64,000 nucleotides of DNA, taken from the NCBI GenBank assembly GCA_024635755.1, contig JAGXIF010000024.1:30222-94221 (forward strand), read 5' to 3'. The DNA is from Halothiobacillus sp. (GTDB lineage Bacteria; Pseudomonadota; Gammaproteobacteria; Halothiobacillales; Halothiobacillaceae). The translations under genes were made by a program, and so were the position numbers. The notes under the pieces were generated by a model. The model did not search any database. It was not told where the DNA came from and saw only the letters and a program-made list of their open reading frames with translations. Below, one piece after another: positions 52,264 to 62,512 of this stretch. Numbering within the stretch: the stretch's first letter is position 1; the number at the start of each line of letters is the position of its first letter.

Positions 52264-53031
52264 TCAACGGTAGTCGATGATCAACGGGGCATGGTCGGAG
52301 AACTTCTCGTCACGATAGACCTGTACCTCGGCCAGCCGCCCGGCGAGATCGGGCGTGACGATCTGGTAGTCGATCCGCCAGCCGACGTTGTTGTTCCAGG
52401 CGTTGGCGCGATTCGACCACCAGGTGTACTCGGCCACGTCGGGCTTGAGGGTGCGGTGCGCGTCGACGAAACCCAGGTCGTCGAACACCCGGTCGAGCCA
52501 GGCCCGCTCGTAGGGCAGAAAGCCCGACTTGTTGCGGTTGGCTCGCCAGTTTTTCAGGTCGATCTCGCGATGGGCGATGTTCCAGTCGCCACAGAGGATC
52601 AGCGGATGGCCCTGATCGCGAAATCCCTGCAGCATCGGCAGGAAGGCCTCCAGAAATCGATCCTTGGAGGCCTGGCGGTGGTCGCCGGCCGAGCCCGACG
52701 GCAGGTAGAGCGAGGCCACGGTCAGATCCCCCAGGTCGAAGGCGCAGTAGCGTCCCTCGGCGTCGAACTCCGCCAGGCCCATCTCCGTGGTCACCGCCTG
52801 CGGCTCATGGCGGCTGAAGATGGCCACGCCGGAGTAGCCCTTGCGCTCGGCATCGACGTAACGACAGTGATAGCCCTCCGGCCAGAAGGTGGGGTCCTTC
52901 TCCAGTTGCCAGGCCTGGGCCTTGGTCTCCTGGATGCAGACCATGTCCGCATCGACGGTCGCCAACCAGTCAAAGAAACCCTTGCGCGCGGCGGCGCGGA
53001 TGCCATTGGCGTTGAAACTGATTACCCGCAT
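52264..53031 (-). CDS. xthA: Exodeoxyribonuclease III (AP endonuclease)
   Basis: A 255-residue base-excision repair nuclease. It starts MRVISFNANGIRAAARKGF, with catalytic segments CIQETKAQ (Glu), KGYSGVAIFSR, GDWNIAHREIDLKN (Asp, Asn), NNVGWRIDYQ and SDHAPLIIDY (Asp-His). It cleaves 5' to abasic sites and degrades DNA 3' to 5'. Length agrees with E. coli XthA (268). The ATG at 53031 gives the standard N-terminus. A strong terminator for the upstream protease gene lies just before it. Confidence 0.95.
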   Translation of the reverse strand: MRVISFNANGIRAAARKGFFDWLATVDADMVCIQETKAQAWQLEKDPTFWPEGYHCRYVDAERKGYSGVAIFSRHEPQAVTTEMGLAEFDAEGRYCAFDLGDLTVASLYLPSGSAGDHRQASKDRFLEAFLPMLQGFRDQGHPLILCGDWNIAHREIDLKNWRANRNKSGFLPYERAWLDRVFDDLGFVDAHRTLKPDVAEYTWWSNRANAWNNNVGWRIDYQIVTPDLAGRLAEVQVYRDEKFSDHAPLIIDYR

Positions 53032-53071
53032 GCATTCGTCCAAATGGGGTGGATTATAGGGAAGTCGGCTC

Positions 53072-53100
53072 AAAAAAAACCCCGGCCAACCAGGCCGGGG
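53072..53100 (-). terminator. Intrinsic terminator of the Do-family protease gene
   Basis: On the minus strand CCCCGGCC pairs with GGCCGGGG (plus-strand arms 53080-53087 and 53093-53100, 5-nt loop) followed by eight U (A-run at 53072-53079). It lies between the protease stop at 53157 and xthA. Confidence 0.9.
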
Positions 53101-53156
53101 CAGGGGTTCATCCTTGAGGAGCCAGTAATGGGATTGATTGGCTCGCTACTAGTTCC

Positions 53157-54602
53157 TCACGGGGCCACGTTTTCTCCGTCGAGATCGACCGCGAGGAACA
53201 GTGGCTGACCTCGGCGCAGCAGCCGGATGGCCACCGGGCGGTCTGCCGGGGCGGAAGTCAGCGCCTGCGCCAGATCCTCCGAGCCCCGCATGGGACGGCG
53301 GTTGACCTCCAGCAGCACGTCACCCACCTGCAGCGCACCGGCGAAGGGCGAGTTGCCATCGATCAACTCGACCTCCAGGCCGTAGCGCACGCCCATTTCC
53401 GCGCGGCTCGCCTTTTCCAGCGGTGCGACCGTCAAGCCGAACTTCGACAGGGCTCCGCCGCCGGCCATGGAGGCGTCCAACTCGTCGAGTACCACCTCGA
53501 TCTGCTTCTCCTTGTCCTCGCGCAGGACGGTCAGAGTGGCGGCCTCGCCGACGGGGGCGGCACCCACCAGCATCGGCAACTGCCCGGAGCGCTTGACCAG
53601 CTTGCCGTTGAACTTGGTGATGATGTCGCCCGACTCCAGACCGGCCTTCTCGGCGGGGGTATCCGGCTGAACCTGGGCCACCAGTGCTCCCCTAGTGTCA
53701 TCCAGGCCAAAGGATCGCGCCAGCTCCGCCGTGACCGGCTGGATGACCACACCGAGATAGCCGCGCGACACCGACCCGGACTCGCGCAACTGGTCGGCCA
53801 CGTTCATGGCCACGTTCATGGGGATGGCAAAGGAGATCCCCATGTAGCCACCCGAGCTGGTGTAGATCTGCGAGTTGACGCCGATCACCTCGCCATCGGC
53901 GTTGATCAGCGGCCCGCCGGAATTGCCCGGGTTGACCGGGGCGTCGGTCTGGATGAACGGCACGTAGTTCTCGTTGGGCAGGTCACGGCCGATCGCCGAG
54001 ACGATGCCGTGGGTCGCCGAGTGATCCAGGCCGAAGGGCGCGCCGATGGCGAGCACCCATTCGCCGACCTCCACCTCGTCCGAATCGCCCATCTCCACCG
54101 TGGGCAGGCCCTCGGCGTCGATCTTGAGCAGGGCGATGTCGGTGCGCTCGTCCTCGCCGATCAACTCCGCCTGGTACTCCTTCTGGTCGCTCATGCGCAC
54201 AGTGACCTCGTCCGCGCCGCGCACCACGTGGGCATTGGTCAGGACGTAGCCATCCTCGCTGATGATGAAGCCCGATCCCAGCGAGCGCGCCGGTCGCGAG
54301 CGCGGCGGTTGATGCGGTTGCTGCGGCATCTGCTCGAAGAAGTCGCGGAACATGTCGCCCAGCGGCCCGGGCGGCAGATTGGGCATCCTCGGCGCCGACC
54401 CCGGCCCGACCGGACGGCCCTTGGTCACCGTATTGATATTGACCACCGCCGGGGCGTTGTCCTTGGCCAGCTTGGCGAAATCCGGATACTGCGCCTGGGC
54501 CGGGGCGGCCGCAAAAACCCACAACAGCGCGGCCGCCAGCAGCATGAGGCCCAGCGGCCAGGCTCGCATCCGCAAGAATCGGTTATTCACTGTCTCGTTC
54601 AT
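53157..54602 (-). CDS. Do-family periplasmic serine protease (DegP/DegQ/MucD-like)
   Basis: A 481-residue exported protease and chaperone. A signal peptide (hydrophobic about 13-34, cleavage near AQAQ) precedes a trypsin-like domain with the triad in TNAHVV (His), DIALLKID (Asp) and GNSGGPL (Ser), then two PDZ domains (about 270-360 with SRGYLGVVIQPV, and 380-481 with GDVLLEVNRRPM). Without the conserved DegP-specific loop it is closest in layout to DegQ/MucD. It removes misfolded envelope proteins. The ATG at 54602 has an AGGAGAG site. A strong terminator follows. Confidence 0.92.
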   Translation of the reverse strand: MNETVNNRFLRMRAWPLGLMLLAAALLWVFAAAPAQAQYPDFAKLAKDNAPAVVNINTVTKGRPVGPGSAPRMPNLPPGPLGDMFRDFFEQMPQQPHQPPRSRPARSLGSGFIISEDGYVLTNAHVVRGADEVTVRMSDQKEYQAELIGEDERTDIALLKIDAEGLPTVEMGDSDEVEVGEWVLAIGAPFGLDHSATHGIVSAIGRDLPNENYVPFIQTDAPVNPGNSGGPLINADGEVIGVNSQIYTSSGGYMGISFAIPMNVAMNVADQLRESGSVSRGYLGVVIQPVTAELARSFGLDDTRGALVAQVQPDTPAEKAGLESGDIITKFNGKLVKRSGQLPMLVGAAPVGEAATLTVLREDKEKQIEVVLDELDASMAGGGALSKFGLTVAPLEKASRAEMGVRYGLEVELIDGNSPFAGALQVGDVLLEVNRRPMRGSEDLAQALTSAPADRPVAIRLLRRGQPLFLAVDLDGENVAP

Positions 54603-54734
54603 CAGCGTCTCTCCTGTGGAAACGAATCTGTCGACGAAATGATGGCCCACGGACCGGTGACTTTCGGTCCCGAATCCCTTGAGATAGGCCCGAGGCGCCG
54701 AAAGTTCAAGGCTGGTCGCCGGGGCGTGAAGGGC

Positions 54735-55511
54735 TCATTGCGGTCGTTCGGAAAACACGGTCAGCCCCCGGCCGGTCAACTCCTCGGCCAACCCGGCCAA
54801 TACCGGCGCAACCTCCGCGCGGGGTCCCTTGAGGCCCAGTTCGAGCAGACGGCGCGAATCACCCGACACCGGCAGGCTGAACAGCCGCAAGCGCGGATTG
54901 TCGGCACAGAGCGCATCCATCAGGTCGATCAGTTCGCTTTCGGGGGTGTCGACCAGCCACAGCGACCGTTCGCAATACTCGCCGTCACCCCGGTCGGCCA
55001 AAGGATGCGCGAAAATCCAGTCGAGCATGGCGTGCGCCATCTCGGGAAAGCCCGGCAGAAAGAAATGCCCCTCGAGGAAAAACCCCGGCACCTGGTTGAC
55101 CGGGTTGGGCACCAGGTCGGCGCCCTCGGGCAGATCCGCCATGAGGATACGTTTGGGATACGCCGCCTCGCCGAACTGCGCCTCGATCAGCGCGGCGGCC
55201 TGCGGATGACGCTGCAACGGCCGACCGAATGCCTCGGCGGCACAGGCGCGGGTGAGATCGTCGGGGGTCGCGCCAATGCCGCCGAAGCAGAACACCGTGG
55301 CGCCATCCCGCCGGCTGCGCTGCAACAGGTCCACGATGATCTCGCGACGATCGGCGACGAACTGGGCCCAGTCGGGCACCAGGCCACGGGGGGCCAGCCG
55401 CTCGATCACCGCCTCGAGGTGACGGTCGCGACGGCGCCCCGACAGGATCTCGTCGCCGATGACCACCACGCCGATGCCAGCGAGCGGCCCGCTCGATGCG
55501 CTCAGCTGCAT
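54735..55511 (-). CDS. CinA-like molybdopterin-binding domain protein
   Basis: A 258-residue protein with a MoCF_biosynth-type domain: VVVIGDEILSGRRRD at the start and FCFGGIGATPDDLT, the GG-x-G-x-T-x-D-D loop shared by CinA and molybdopterin adenylyltransferases. Only the N-terminal CinA domain is present; the C-terminal NMN deamidase part is missing. CinA-type N-domains hydrolyse ADP-ribose and related pyrophosphates, so nucleotide-pool housekeeping is one possibility. It begins one base after the hemH stop on the same strand, so the two are co-transcribed. Confidence 0.8.
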   Translation of the reverse strand: MQLSASSGPLAGIGVVVIGDEILSGRRRDRHLEAVIERLAPRGLVPDWAQFVADRREIIVDLLQRSRRDGATVFCFGGIGATPDDLTRACAAEAFGRPLQRHPQAAALIEAQFGEAAYPKRILMADLPEGADLVPNPVNQVPGFFLEGHFFLPGFPEMAHAMLDWIFAHPLADRGDGEYCERSLWLVDTPESELIDLMDALCADNPRLRLFSLPVSGDSRRLLELGLKGPRAEVAPVLAGLAEELTGRGLTVFSERPQ

Positions 55512-55512
55512 C

Positions 55513-56625
55513 TCACTGCTTCGCGCCGACCTTGAGCGCGTTCTCCTGCACCCGGTTGCGCTCGCGCTGGTCCTCGACGGCGTCGAACTCGGCATGCTCG
55601 ACCCAACCCTGGGTGTGTTGCCGGACCAGTCGCGCCAGGCCGTCGAGGTGGTCGTCGCGGTCGTTGAGCGCCGGGATGTAGTGGTAGGTCTCGCCGCCGG
55701 CCTCCTCGAAGTATTCGCGGTTCTCGTCGCCGATCTCCTCGATGGTCTCCAAGCAGTCGGCGGAGAAGCCCGGGCAGACCACGGCGATGTGCTTGACGCC
55801 CTGGCCGGGCAGGGCCTTCAAGGTCTCGTCGGTGTAGGGCTTGAGCCATTCCTCGGGGCCGAAGCGTGACTGGAAGGTGACCATGTAGTCGTCCTCGGAC
55901 AGGCCGAGGCGCTCGGCCACCAGCCGCGAGGTGACGTAGCAGTGGCAGTGGTACGGGTCGCCATTGAGCAGGTAGCGCTTGGGCTCGCCGTGGTAGCTCA
56001 TGATCAGCTTGTCGGGCTTGCCGTGTTCGTCGAAGTGCTCCTGGATGCTCGCGGCCAGGGCGTCGAGATAACCGGGGTCACGGTGATACTGGTTGATGGT
56101 GCGCAGCTCCGGCACCCAGCGCCAATGCATGAACTCGTCGAAGACGGCATCCAGCGTCGAGGCGGTGGTCGCCCCGGCGTACTGCGGATAGAGTGGCAAC
56201 ACGACCACGCGACGCGCGCCGGCCTCACGGAGCTCGTGCAGGGCCGAGGGCACCGACGGGTTACCGTAGCGCATGCCCAGCGCAACACTGACCGGACCGG
56301 CCATCTGCTCGGACAGTCGTGCCTGCAGCCCCTTCTGCTGCTGGCGTGCGATGGTCAACAGCGGCGAGCCCTCGCCGTGGTGATCCCAGACCGAGCGATA
56401 GGCCTCGGCCGACTTGGCCGGGCGGGTGCGCAGCACGATACCGTGCAGGATCGGCCACCACTTCCACTTCGGGATTTCGATCACGCGGGGATCGGAGAGG
56501 AACTGCGCGAGGTAGCGGCGCAGTGCCGGCGCCTCGGGCGCGTCCGGCGTACCCAGGTTGAGCAGCAGCACGCCCAGTCGTTCCTGGCTGCCGTGCTTGT
56601 AGTCCGGTTCACCTTGGTAATTCAT
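55513..56625 (-). CDS. hemH: Ferrochelatase
   Basis: A 370-residue enzyme inserting Fe(II) into protoporphyrin IX. It has GVLLLNLGTPDAP, YRSVWDHHGEGSPL, VALGMRYGNPS, LPLYPQYAGATTAS, the catalytic-His segment MSYHGEPKRYL and the C-terminal CPGFSADCLETIEEI with the catalytic Glu. It is unlinked to the hemC-hemD group at 29-31 kb. The upstream spacer separates it from the divergent trxB gene. Confidence 0.95.
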   Translation of the reverse strand: MNYQGEPDYKHGSQERLGVLLLNLGTPDAPEAPALRRYLAQFLSDPRVIEIPKWKWWPILHGIVLRTRPAKSAEAYRSVWDHHGEGSPLLTIARQQQKGLQARLSEQMAGPVSVALGMRYGNPSVPSALHELREAGARRVVVLPLYPQYAGATTASTLDAVFDEFMHWRWVPELRTINQYHRDPGYLDALAASIQEHFDEHGKPDKLIMSYHGEPKRYLLNGDPYHCHCYVTSRLVAERLGLSEDDYMVTFQSRFGPEEWLKPYTDETLKALPGQGVKHIAVVCPGFSADCLETIEEIGDENREYFEEAGGETYHYIPALNDRDDHLDGLARLVRQHTQGWVEHAEFDAVEDQRERNRVQENALKVGAKQ

Positions 56626-56833
56626 GCGATGGCCTCAAAATTTTTCGACGAGTATCCTACAGTCTGGCTATTACGCAAGGCAGGCCTCGATCGGCCTCCC
56701 GGCGCAGCGTTCCGGGGCAGTTTAGGCAAAGCCCACGTCCCCTGCCCAATCGATTGACGAACCGATCAATCCGGCCCCGGTCGCGGCCGGGCCGGGGCCA
56801 GGACCGCTCGCGCGGCCAACCGCATTCACGTAA

Positions 56834-57829
<996 letters not shown>

Positions 57830-57883
57830 CGCCGACGCCGGGACATCCACCGTGCCCCGGCACACCCAACGAGGGAGACCGAC

Positions 57884-58240
57884 ATGGATCCAACCATTGC
57901 CGCCTACGTGGTGCTGCTCGCACTGGCCCTGGGCCTGACCGGTGCGCTGCGCGCCGAGCGGGAGCATTGCGGCCGCGGGCTGTTGATCGTGACTACGCTG
58001 ACCGGCTTTCTGGTGGTCGCGGCAGTCAGCGCGCTGCTCACGTCCCAGAGCGCCCTGGAGCTGGTGCTTTCCACCATCGCGGTATTCTTCGCCGCGCAGG
58101 GGGCCGCGACCGCCTTTCTGCTGCTGCGCCAGGAGATCCACGCCGAGCCGGCCGACGAGCCCGACGAGCAGGAACTGCTCGACGACGAGGTCCGCCAACA
58201 GCAGTTCACCCATGCACGCGCCGGCAAGGAGGTGTCGTAA
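57884..58240 (+). CDS. Small membrane protein, unknown function
   Basis: A 118-residue protein with three hydrophobic segments (about 6-22, 32-53, 60-82) and a charged cytoplasmic-looking tail rich in Glu, Asp and Gln. I do not recognise the family. The stop TAA shares its last A with the ATG of the next gene, also membrane-embedded, so the two are made together and probably form one complex. A GAGGGAGA site precedes the ATG. Confidence 0.65.
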   Translation: MDPTIAAYVVLLALALGLTGALRAEREHCGRGLLIVTTLTGFLVVAAVSALLTSQSALELVLSTIAVFFAAQGAATAFLLLRQEIHAEPADEPDEQELLDDEVRQQQFTHARAGKEVS

Positions 58241-59127
58241 TGGGCATCGGACTGATGATCGACAATGCCGGCTGGTTCGCGCTGGGCCTAGTGCTGATCA
58301 CGCTCTCGGCACTCACCCACCCCGAGCGGCGACGCGTCTGGATTTGGGCGCTGCCGCTGGCGATCTTGGTGGTGCTCGCCGGGGCGTTGTTCCCCGGGGC
58401 GGCCGGTGACATTCCCGGCATGGGCTGGAAGGCCTGGCTTGCCATCGCTGCCGTCGCCTTCGGCGTGGCCGCCGCGCCCTGGCACCAGAGAAGCCGCAAT
58501 CAGGAGACCCGGCTGGTCGACCTGGTGCGCGGGGCGGCCATCGTCCTGATCGGCAGCGGCATCACCATCACGTTGCTGGGCGTGATCGGCTGGGAGCAGA
58601 CCACGCTGTACACCCGTGCCTGGGACCTGCGGCTGGCCGCTCTGGTCGGCATCTTCATCGGCGTGTGGACCGGTCTCAACGGCCTGATCCACTGGCTGCG
58701 TCTCAACGGCACCTTGCGGGCCTCGCAACCCGACTCTCGGAACCAGCGCCTGGCCCAATGGGTGGTGCTGGCGATCATCGTCCTGCTGGGCATCATCGCG
58801 GTGCTCTATCCAAGCATGGCCACCGCTCCGCTGGTGCTGATGATCGTGCTGGCGATCGAATGGGCCGCTCTGGGCGCGCTGCAACAGACGCACGAGGACC
58901 TGCTGCACATCCAGGCCCGGCATGTCGGCCTGATCGGGGTGGCGATCATCACCCTGGGCTACGTGCAGAGCAGCCTGCTGCTGGTGATCGGGGGACTGGT
59001 GGTGGCCGGCTCGGTGCACTTCGTCCGCCGCCAGGGGGCCTTCTGCCAGATATCGCGGCGCACCTTCTACACCGACGAGACCGGGGGCGCCCGGGTATTC
59101 GACGGCGAGGACACCCCGCGCGACTAA
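58240..59127 (+). CDS. Polytopic membrane protein, unknown function
   Basis: A 295-residue protein with about eight hydrophobic segments (near 7-22, 30-50, 60-75, 92-115, 128-145, 168-186, 190-206, 225-250) and a short soluble C-terminus containing YTDETGGARVFDGED. No motif that I recognise. It is rich in Ile, Leu and Trp, with a few charged residues between segments. AAGGAGG precedes the overlapping TAATG junction with the smaller membrane gene. Its position after trxB is probably incidental. Confidence 0.65.
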   Translation: MGIGLMIDNAGWFALGLVLITLSALTHPERRRVWIWALPLAILVVLAGALFPGAAGDIPGMGWKAWLAIAAVAFGVAAAPWHQRSRNQETRLVDLVRGAAIVLIGSGITITLLGVIGWEQTTLYTRAWDLRLAALVGIFIGVWTGLNGLIHWLRLNGTLRASQPDSRNQRLAQWVVLAIIVLLGIIAVLYPSMATAPLVLMIVLAIEWAALGALQQTHEDLLHIQARHVGLIGVAIITLGYVQSSLLLVIGGLVVAGSVHFVRRQGAFCQISRRTFYTDETGGARVFDGEDTPRD

Positions 59128-59160
59128 GTCGCCGACACCAAGCGGTATTGCCACGGCGAT

Positions 59161-59775
59161 TCAGTCGTGGCTCAGATCGTCGAGGGTGAGTTCGAAGGCG
59201 TCGACAAAATGGCGCCGGAAGTAGCCCACCGCGGGCAGATCGTCCATTTCCTCGAGCTTCTCGAACAGGAATTCCTCCGCCCGGCGGAATTCCTGGTTGC
59301 CGGCGGCCCGCTCCTCGATGCACTTGAGGTAGGCCGACAGCGAGTCGGCCGCCTTGACTAGGCGCAGCACGTCCGTGTCGATCCGCTCGCTCTCGATCAC
59401 GTCGGCAAATGCCTCGCGGATTGATTCCGGCAGCAGACCGACGATCTTGCGCTCGGCGTGCGCCTCCAGTGCCTTGTAGGAATCGCGGATATCCTCGCGG
59501 AAATACTTCACCGGCGTGGGCAGATCGCCGGTGATGATCTCCGAGGCATCGTGGTACAGGGCCACGCTGACCACCCGACCGACATCGTTCTCCTCGCCGA
59601 ACTCCTGGTTACCGATCACCGCCAGCGCGTGGGCGATCATCGCCACCTGCAGGCTGTGCTCCTGGACGTTCTCGCTACGGGTATTGCGCATCAACCCCCA
59701 GCGGTAGATGTACTTCATCCGGGAGATGTAGGCGAAGAAGTGACTTTTTTCGGGGCTTTGCTCGGAATCGCTCAT
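59161..59775 (-). CDS. yfbR: HD-domain 5'-deoxynucleotidase (YfbR-like)
   Basis: A 204-residue HD-superfamily phosphohydrolase that dephosphorylates deoxyribonucleoside 5'-monophosphates. Metal ligands are His40 in NVQEHSLQV, His75-Asp76 in LYHDASE and a late Asp in KAADSLSAYLKC. The start FAYISRMKYIYRWGLMRNTR matches YfbR closely. It is downstream of a dNTP triphosphohydrolase gene on the same strand with a 56-base gap, so two enzymes of deoxynucleotide breakdown appear paired. Confidence 0.9.
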   Translation of the reverse strand: MSDSEQSPEKSHFFAYISRMKYIYRWGLMRNTRSENVQEHSLQVAMIAHALAVIGNQEFGEENDVGRVVSVALYHDASEIITGDLPTPVKYFREDIRDSYKALEAHAERKIVGLLPESIREAFADVIESERIDTDVLRLVKAADSLSAYLKCIEERAAGNQEFRRAEEFLFEKLEEMDDLPAVGYFRRHFVDAFELTLDDLSHD

Positions 59776-59831
59776 CGGGTCTCTATGCTGTGATTTCGGT
59801 ATGGGAAAGGGGTGGGCGGCTTGCGCCCGAT

Positions 59832-61268
59832 TCAGGCCCGGGTGCTGGGCAAAAAGCCCACCTCGCGGAATTCCTCGAAGAGGCTGACGGCGAAGCTGTC
59901 GGTCATCCCCGAGATCATGTCCGTCAGCAGCTGCGCCTCGCGGTAGCGGATCGGCATGGGGTTGCCCGGCGACTCGAACACGCGGCGGTAATTCTCCGAG
60001 ATGCGCTGGTAGATGTAACCGGCCAGCGGGGTGGCCCGCGGGCTGGCCGGGTCGTCACGATCCTCCCGCCGGGTGATCGCATACCAGAAGGCGTCCATCA
60101 GGCCGTGGATCACGGTTAGGCCGGTCAGCTCGACCCGCAACACCGACTTGTGCCGGTAGGCATGCTGCCAGTTGCAGGCCTTCAATGCCGACAGCAAGGG
60201 ACCGGCCTTGGAAGCGGCCACCAGCTCTCGCTCGAAACGGCCCTCGGCCATCGCCGGCAGGGACTCGATGAACACCTCGCCGATCGCCTCCATCAGGGCC
60301 CCGATGGCACGAATACGAAAGGTCTGCATCGAGATGTCGTTTAGCTCGTCCGGCGACAGCCGTTCGCGCCGGTAAGCCTGATGCTCCGAGGCAGCGGCAT
60401 CGCAGACCGCGGCGACCACCGGGTCGTCCGGCGCCTCGTGACGCAGGAAGGCGATGGTATCGGAAAACGACAACAGCCCCTTCTTGACCGCATCCTCGGC
60501 ATCCAGCACCGAGTAGGCAATGTCGTCGCAGGCCTCCATGATCCACGTCAGCGGATGGCGCTGGCCGGACTGGAGACCGGTGGCGGCCCAGACCTCGTCC
60601 ATCAGGGCCTGCTCAGACTGGAAATAACCGTGCTTCTTGTGCGTGACGCGACTCAGGTCGAGGCGATCGCTGGGCGTGGGGTATTTCACCAATGCCGCCA
60701 GGGTCGCCAGGGTGAGGTTCAGGCCGTAGTCATCATTGATCAATTGCAGCTTGGTCAGCAGGCGCAGGGTCTGGGCATTGCCCTCGAAACGCAGGAAGTC
60801 CGCCTTCATCGCCGCGGTCAGGCGCGGGTCGGCATCCAGCACCTCGGCGCGGTTGATTTCAAACCAGCGGGCGATCGCGTCCTCGCCCTGGTGGCCGAAC
60901 GGCGGGTTGCCCAGGTCATGCGCGAGACCCACGGTCGCCAGCAGGGCGGGCACGTCGCGCAGGGCCTCGGGGAGGCCGGCGGCCACTCCTTGGTTGAACA
61001 CCAGGTCGATCCCCACCGAGCGGGCCAGGTTGGCCACCTCGTGCGAATGGGTCAGCCGGGTGCGGACGCTGTCGGAACGATCCAGGGGAAAGACCTGGGT
61101 CTTGTCGGCCATGCGCCGCACCGGCGTGGAAAAGAGCACCCGGTCGTAGTCGCGCTCGATCGCGGTGCGCTGTTGGCTGCCCGGCCCCAGGGGCGGCCGA
61201 CTGCTGCCGGGTCGTCGCCGATCCGGGTTGAGCCAGCGACGCCAGTGGTTGTCCAGTTCCTGCTGCAT
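59832..61268 (-). CDS. dNTP triphosphohydrolase (dGTPase family)
   Basis: A 478-residue HD-domain enzyme that releases triphosphate from dNTPs. The early RTRLTHSHEVA supplies the first His, GLAHDLGNPPFGHQGE the His-Asp pair and a further His, and IMEACDDIAYSVLDAEDA the fourth ligand. Length lies between E. coli Dgt (505) and shorter homologues. The ATG at 61268 has a GGGGAAGG site and was preferred to far-upstream starts. It probably forms a transcription unit with yfbR downstream, giving a route from dNTP to nucleoside. Confidence 0.88.
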   Translation of the reverse strand: MQQELDNHWRRWLNPDRRRPGSSRPPLGPGSQQRTAIERDYDRVLFSTPVRRMADKTQVFPLDRSDSVRTRLTHSHEVANLARSVGIDLVFNQGVAAGLPEALRDVPALLATVGLAHDLGNPPFGHQGEDAIARWFEINRAEVLDADPRLTAAMKADFLRFEGNAQTLRLLTKLQLINDDYGLNLTLATLAALVKYPTPSDRLDLSRVTHKKHGYFQSEQALMDEVWAATGLQSGQRHPLTWIMEACDDIAYSVLDAEDAVKKGLLSFSDTIAFLRHEAPDDPVVAAVCDAAASEHQAYRRERLSPDELNDISMQTFRIRAIGALMEAIGEVFIESLPAMAEGRFERELVAASKAGPLLSALKACNWQHAYRHKSVLRVELTGLTVIHGLMDAFWYAITRREDRDDPASPRATPLAGYIYQRISENYRRVFESPGNPMPIRYREAQLLTDMISGMTDSFAVSLFEEFREVGFLPSTRA

Positions 61269-61524
61269 GCCTTCCCCTGATGGTTTTCCGTCGCGCGAGT
61301 GGGCCGGCAATCGACCCGCGGTACTGCTACCATTTACGTCCAAAGATACCCCGCCGTGCCGATCGTGACGGACCCTGCCGCACGGCGAGGTATTCGAAAC
61401 GACAAACGAAGCATAACCGTATCCCCGTCGCAATTCTCTGGACGATGGACCGTGGCCCAAGTGGCCTTGACCCAGGCATCCGCGGCACCCATCCGACACC
61501 ATATTTCTACGAGGCCATACAACC

Positions 61525-62385
61525 ATGAACACGACGATCGGAGTTATCGGTCTGGGACTGATGGGCTCGGCCATGGCCCGCCGACTGGCCGAGGCCGGCT
61601 GGTCCGTGCTGGGTTACAACCGCAGCCGGCGCGATACGGCGGGCGTCGAGACCACGAGCACCCTGGCCGAACTGGCCCAACGGGCAGAAACACTCTGGCT
61701 GATGGTCAGCGACTTCCAGGCCTGCCGGGAGGTGATCGAGCAGCTGGGCGAACCGGGCATCCGCGGCCACGTCGTGATCAACAGCTCGACCATCTCACCG
61801 AAGGAATCCGCCGAACTGGCCCACCGCATCGAGGCGTTCGGCGGCGAATACCTCGAGTCACCGGTACTGGGCTCGATCCCGCAGGCCAAGAGCGGCACCC
61901 TGCAGCTATTGCTGGGTGGCCCTGCGGCACTGATCGAACGCGAGGATGCCGTGCTGCGGTCGCTGGGCACCCCGACCCACTTCGGTGAGATCCGCAGCGG
62001 GGCGGCCGCCAAGCTTGCCTTCAACCAGCTGATCGGCTCGCTCACCGCGGCCTTTTCCATGAGCCTGGGGCTGGTGCAGCGCGAGGGGGTCGATGTCGAC
62101 AAGTTCATGGCCACCCTGCGCGAATCGGCCCTGTACGCGCCCACATTCGACAAGAAACTCGACAACATGGTCGGCCACTCGTTCGAGAACGCCAACTTTC
62201 CACTCAAGCATTTGCTCAAGGACATCCGCCTGTTCACGCAGAGCGCCTGCGGTCGAGGCATCGACACCCACCTGCTGATCGGGCTGCAGCACGTACTCGA
62301 GGAAGGCGTCTACGCCGGGCACGGGAACCACGACTACTCCTCGCTCTTCGAGAGCATCGTCCACGACGAGCCGACGCGGCACTGA
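61525..62385 (+). CDS. NAD(P)-dependent beta-hydroxyacid dehydrogenase family oxidoreductase
   Basis: A 286-residue member of the 3-hydroxyisobutyrate/tartronate-semialdehyde reductase family. The Rossmann motif is [18 protein letters not shown] with an Asn-Arg after the second strand (YNRSR), which hints at NADPH. The catalytic Lys lies in [19 protein letters not shown] [13 protein letters not shown], and the substrate loop is [12 protein letters not shown]. Relatives include succinic semialdehyde/glyoxylate reductases; the substrate is not determined. It is divergent from the dNTPase gene and upstream of purH. Confidence 0.85.
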   Translation: MNTTIGVIGLGLMGSAMARRLAEAGWSVLGYNRSRRDTAGVETTSTLAELAQRAETLWLMVSDFQACREVIEQLGEPGIRGHVVINSSTISPKESAELAHRIEAFGGEYLESPVLGSIPQAKSGTLQLLLGGPAALIEREDAVLRSLGTPTHFGEIRSGAAAKLAFNQLIGSLTAAFSMSLGLVQREGVDVDKFMATLRESALYAPTFDKKLDNMVGHSFENANFPLKHLLKDIRLFTQSACGRGIDTHLLIGLQHVLEEGVYAGHGNHDYSSLFESIVHDEPTRH

Positions 62386-62512
62386 TCCCTCCCAGCCGGC
62401 ATCCGGCGCGACTCAACAAGGGTCCGGCAAGCGGGTACAATGCGCGGTTTCCAGGTCGTCCAAACCGGGCGACCGGTGCCACTCATCCATCGCTGAAAAA
62501 CCGGATATCCCC

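Noticed and set aside
57884..59127. Membrane pair as transhydrogenase subunits (PntAB/PntB)
   Set aside because: Topology is loosely similar, but the NADP-binding domain of PntB and the NAD-binding PntAA gene are missing and no conserved motif was found.
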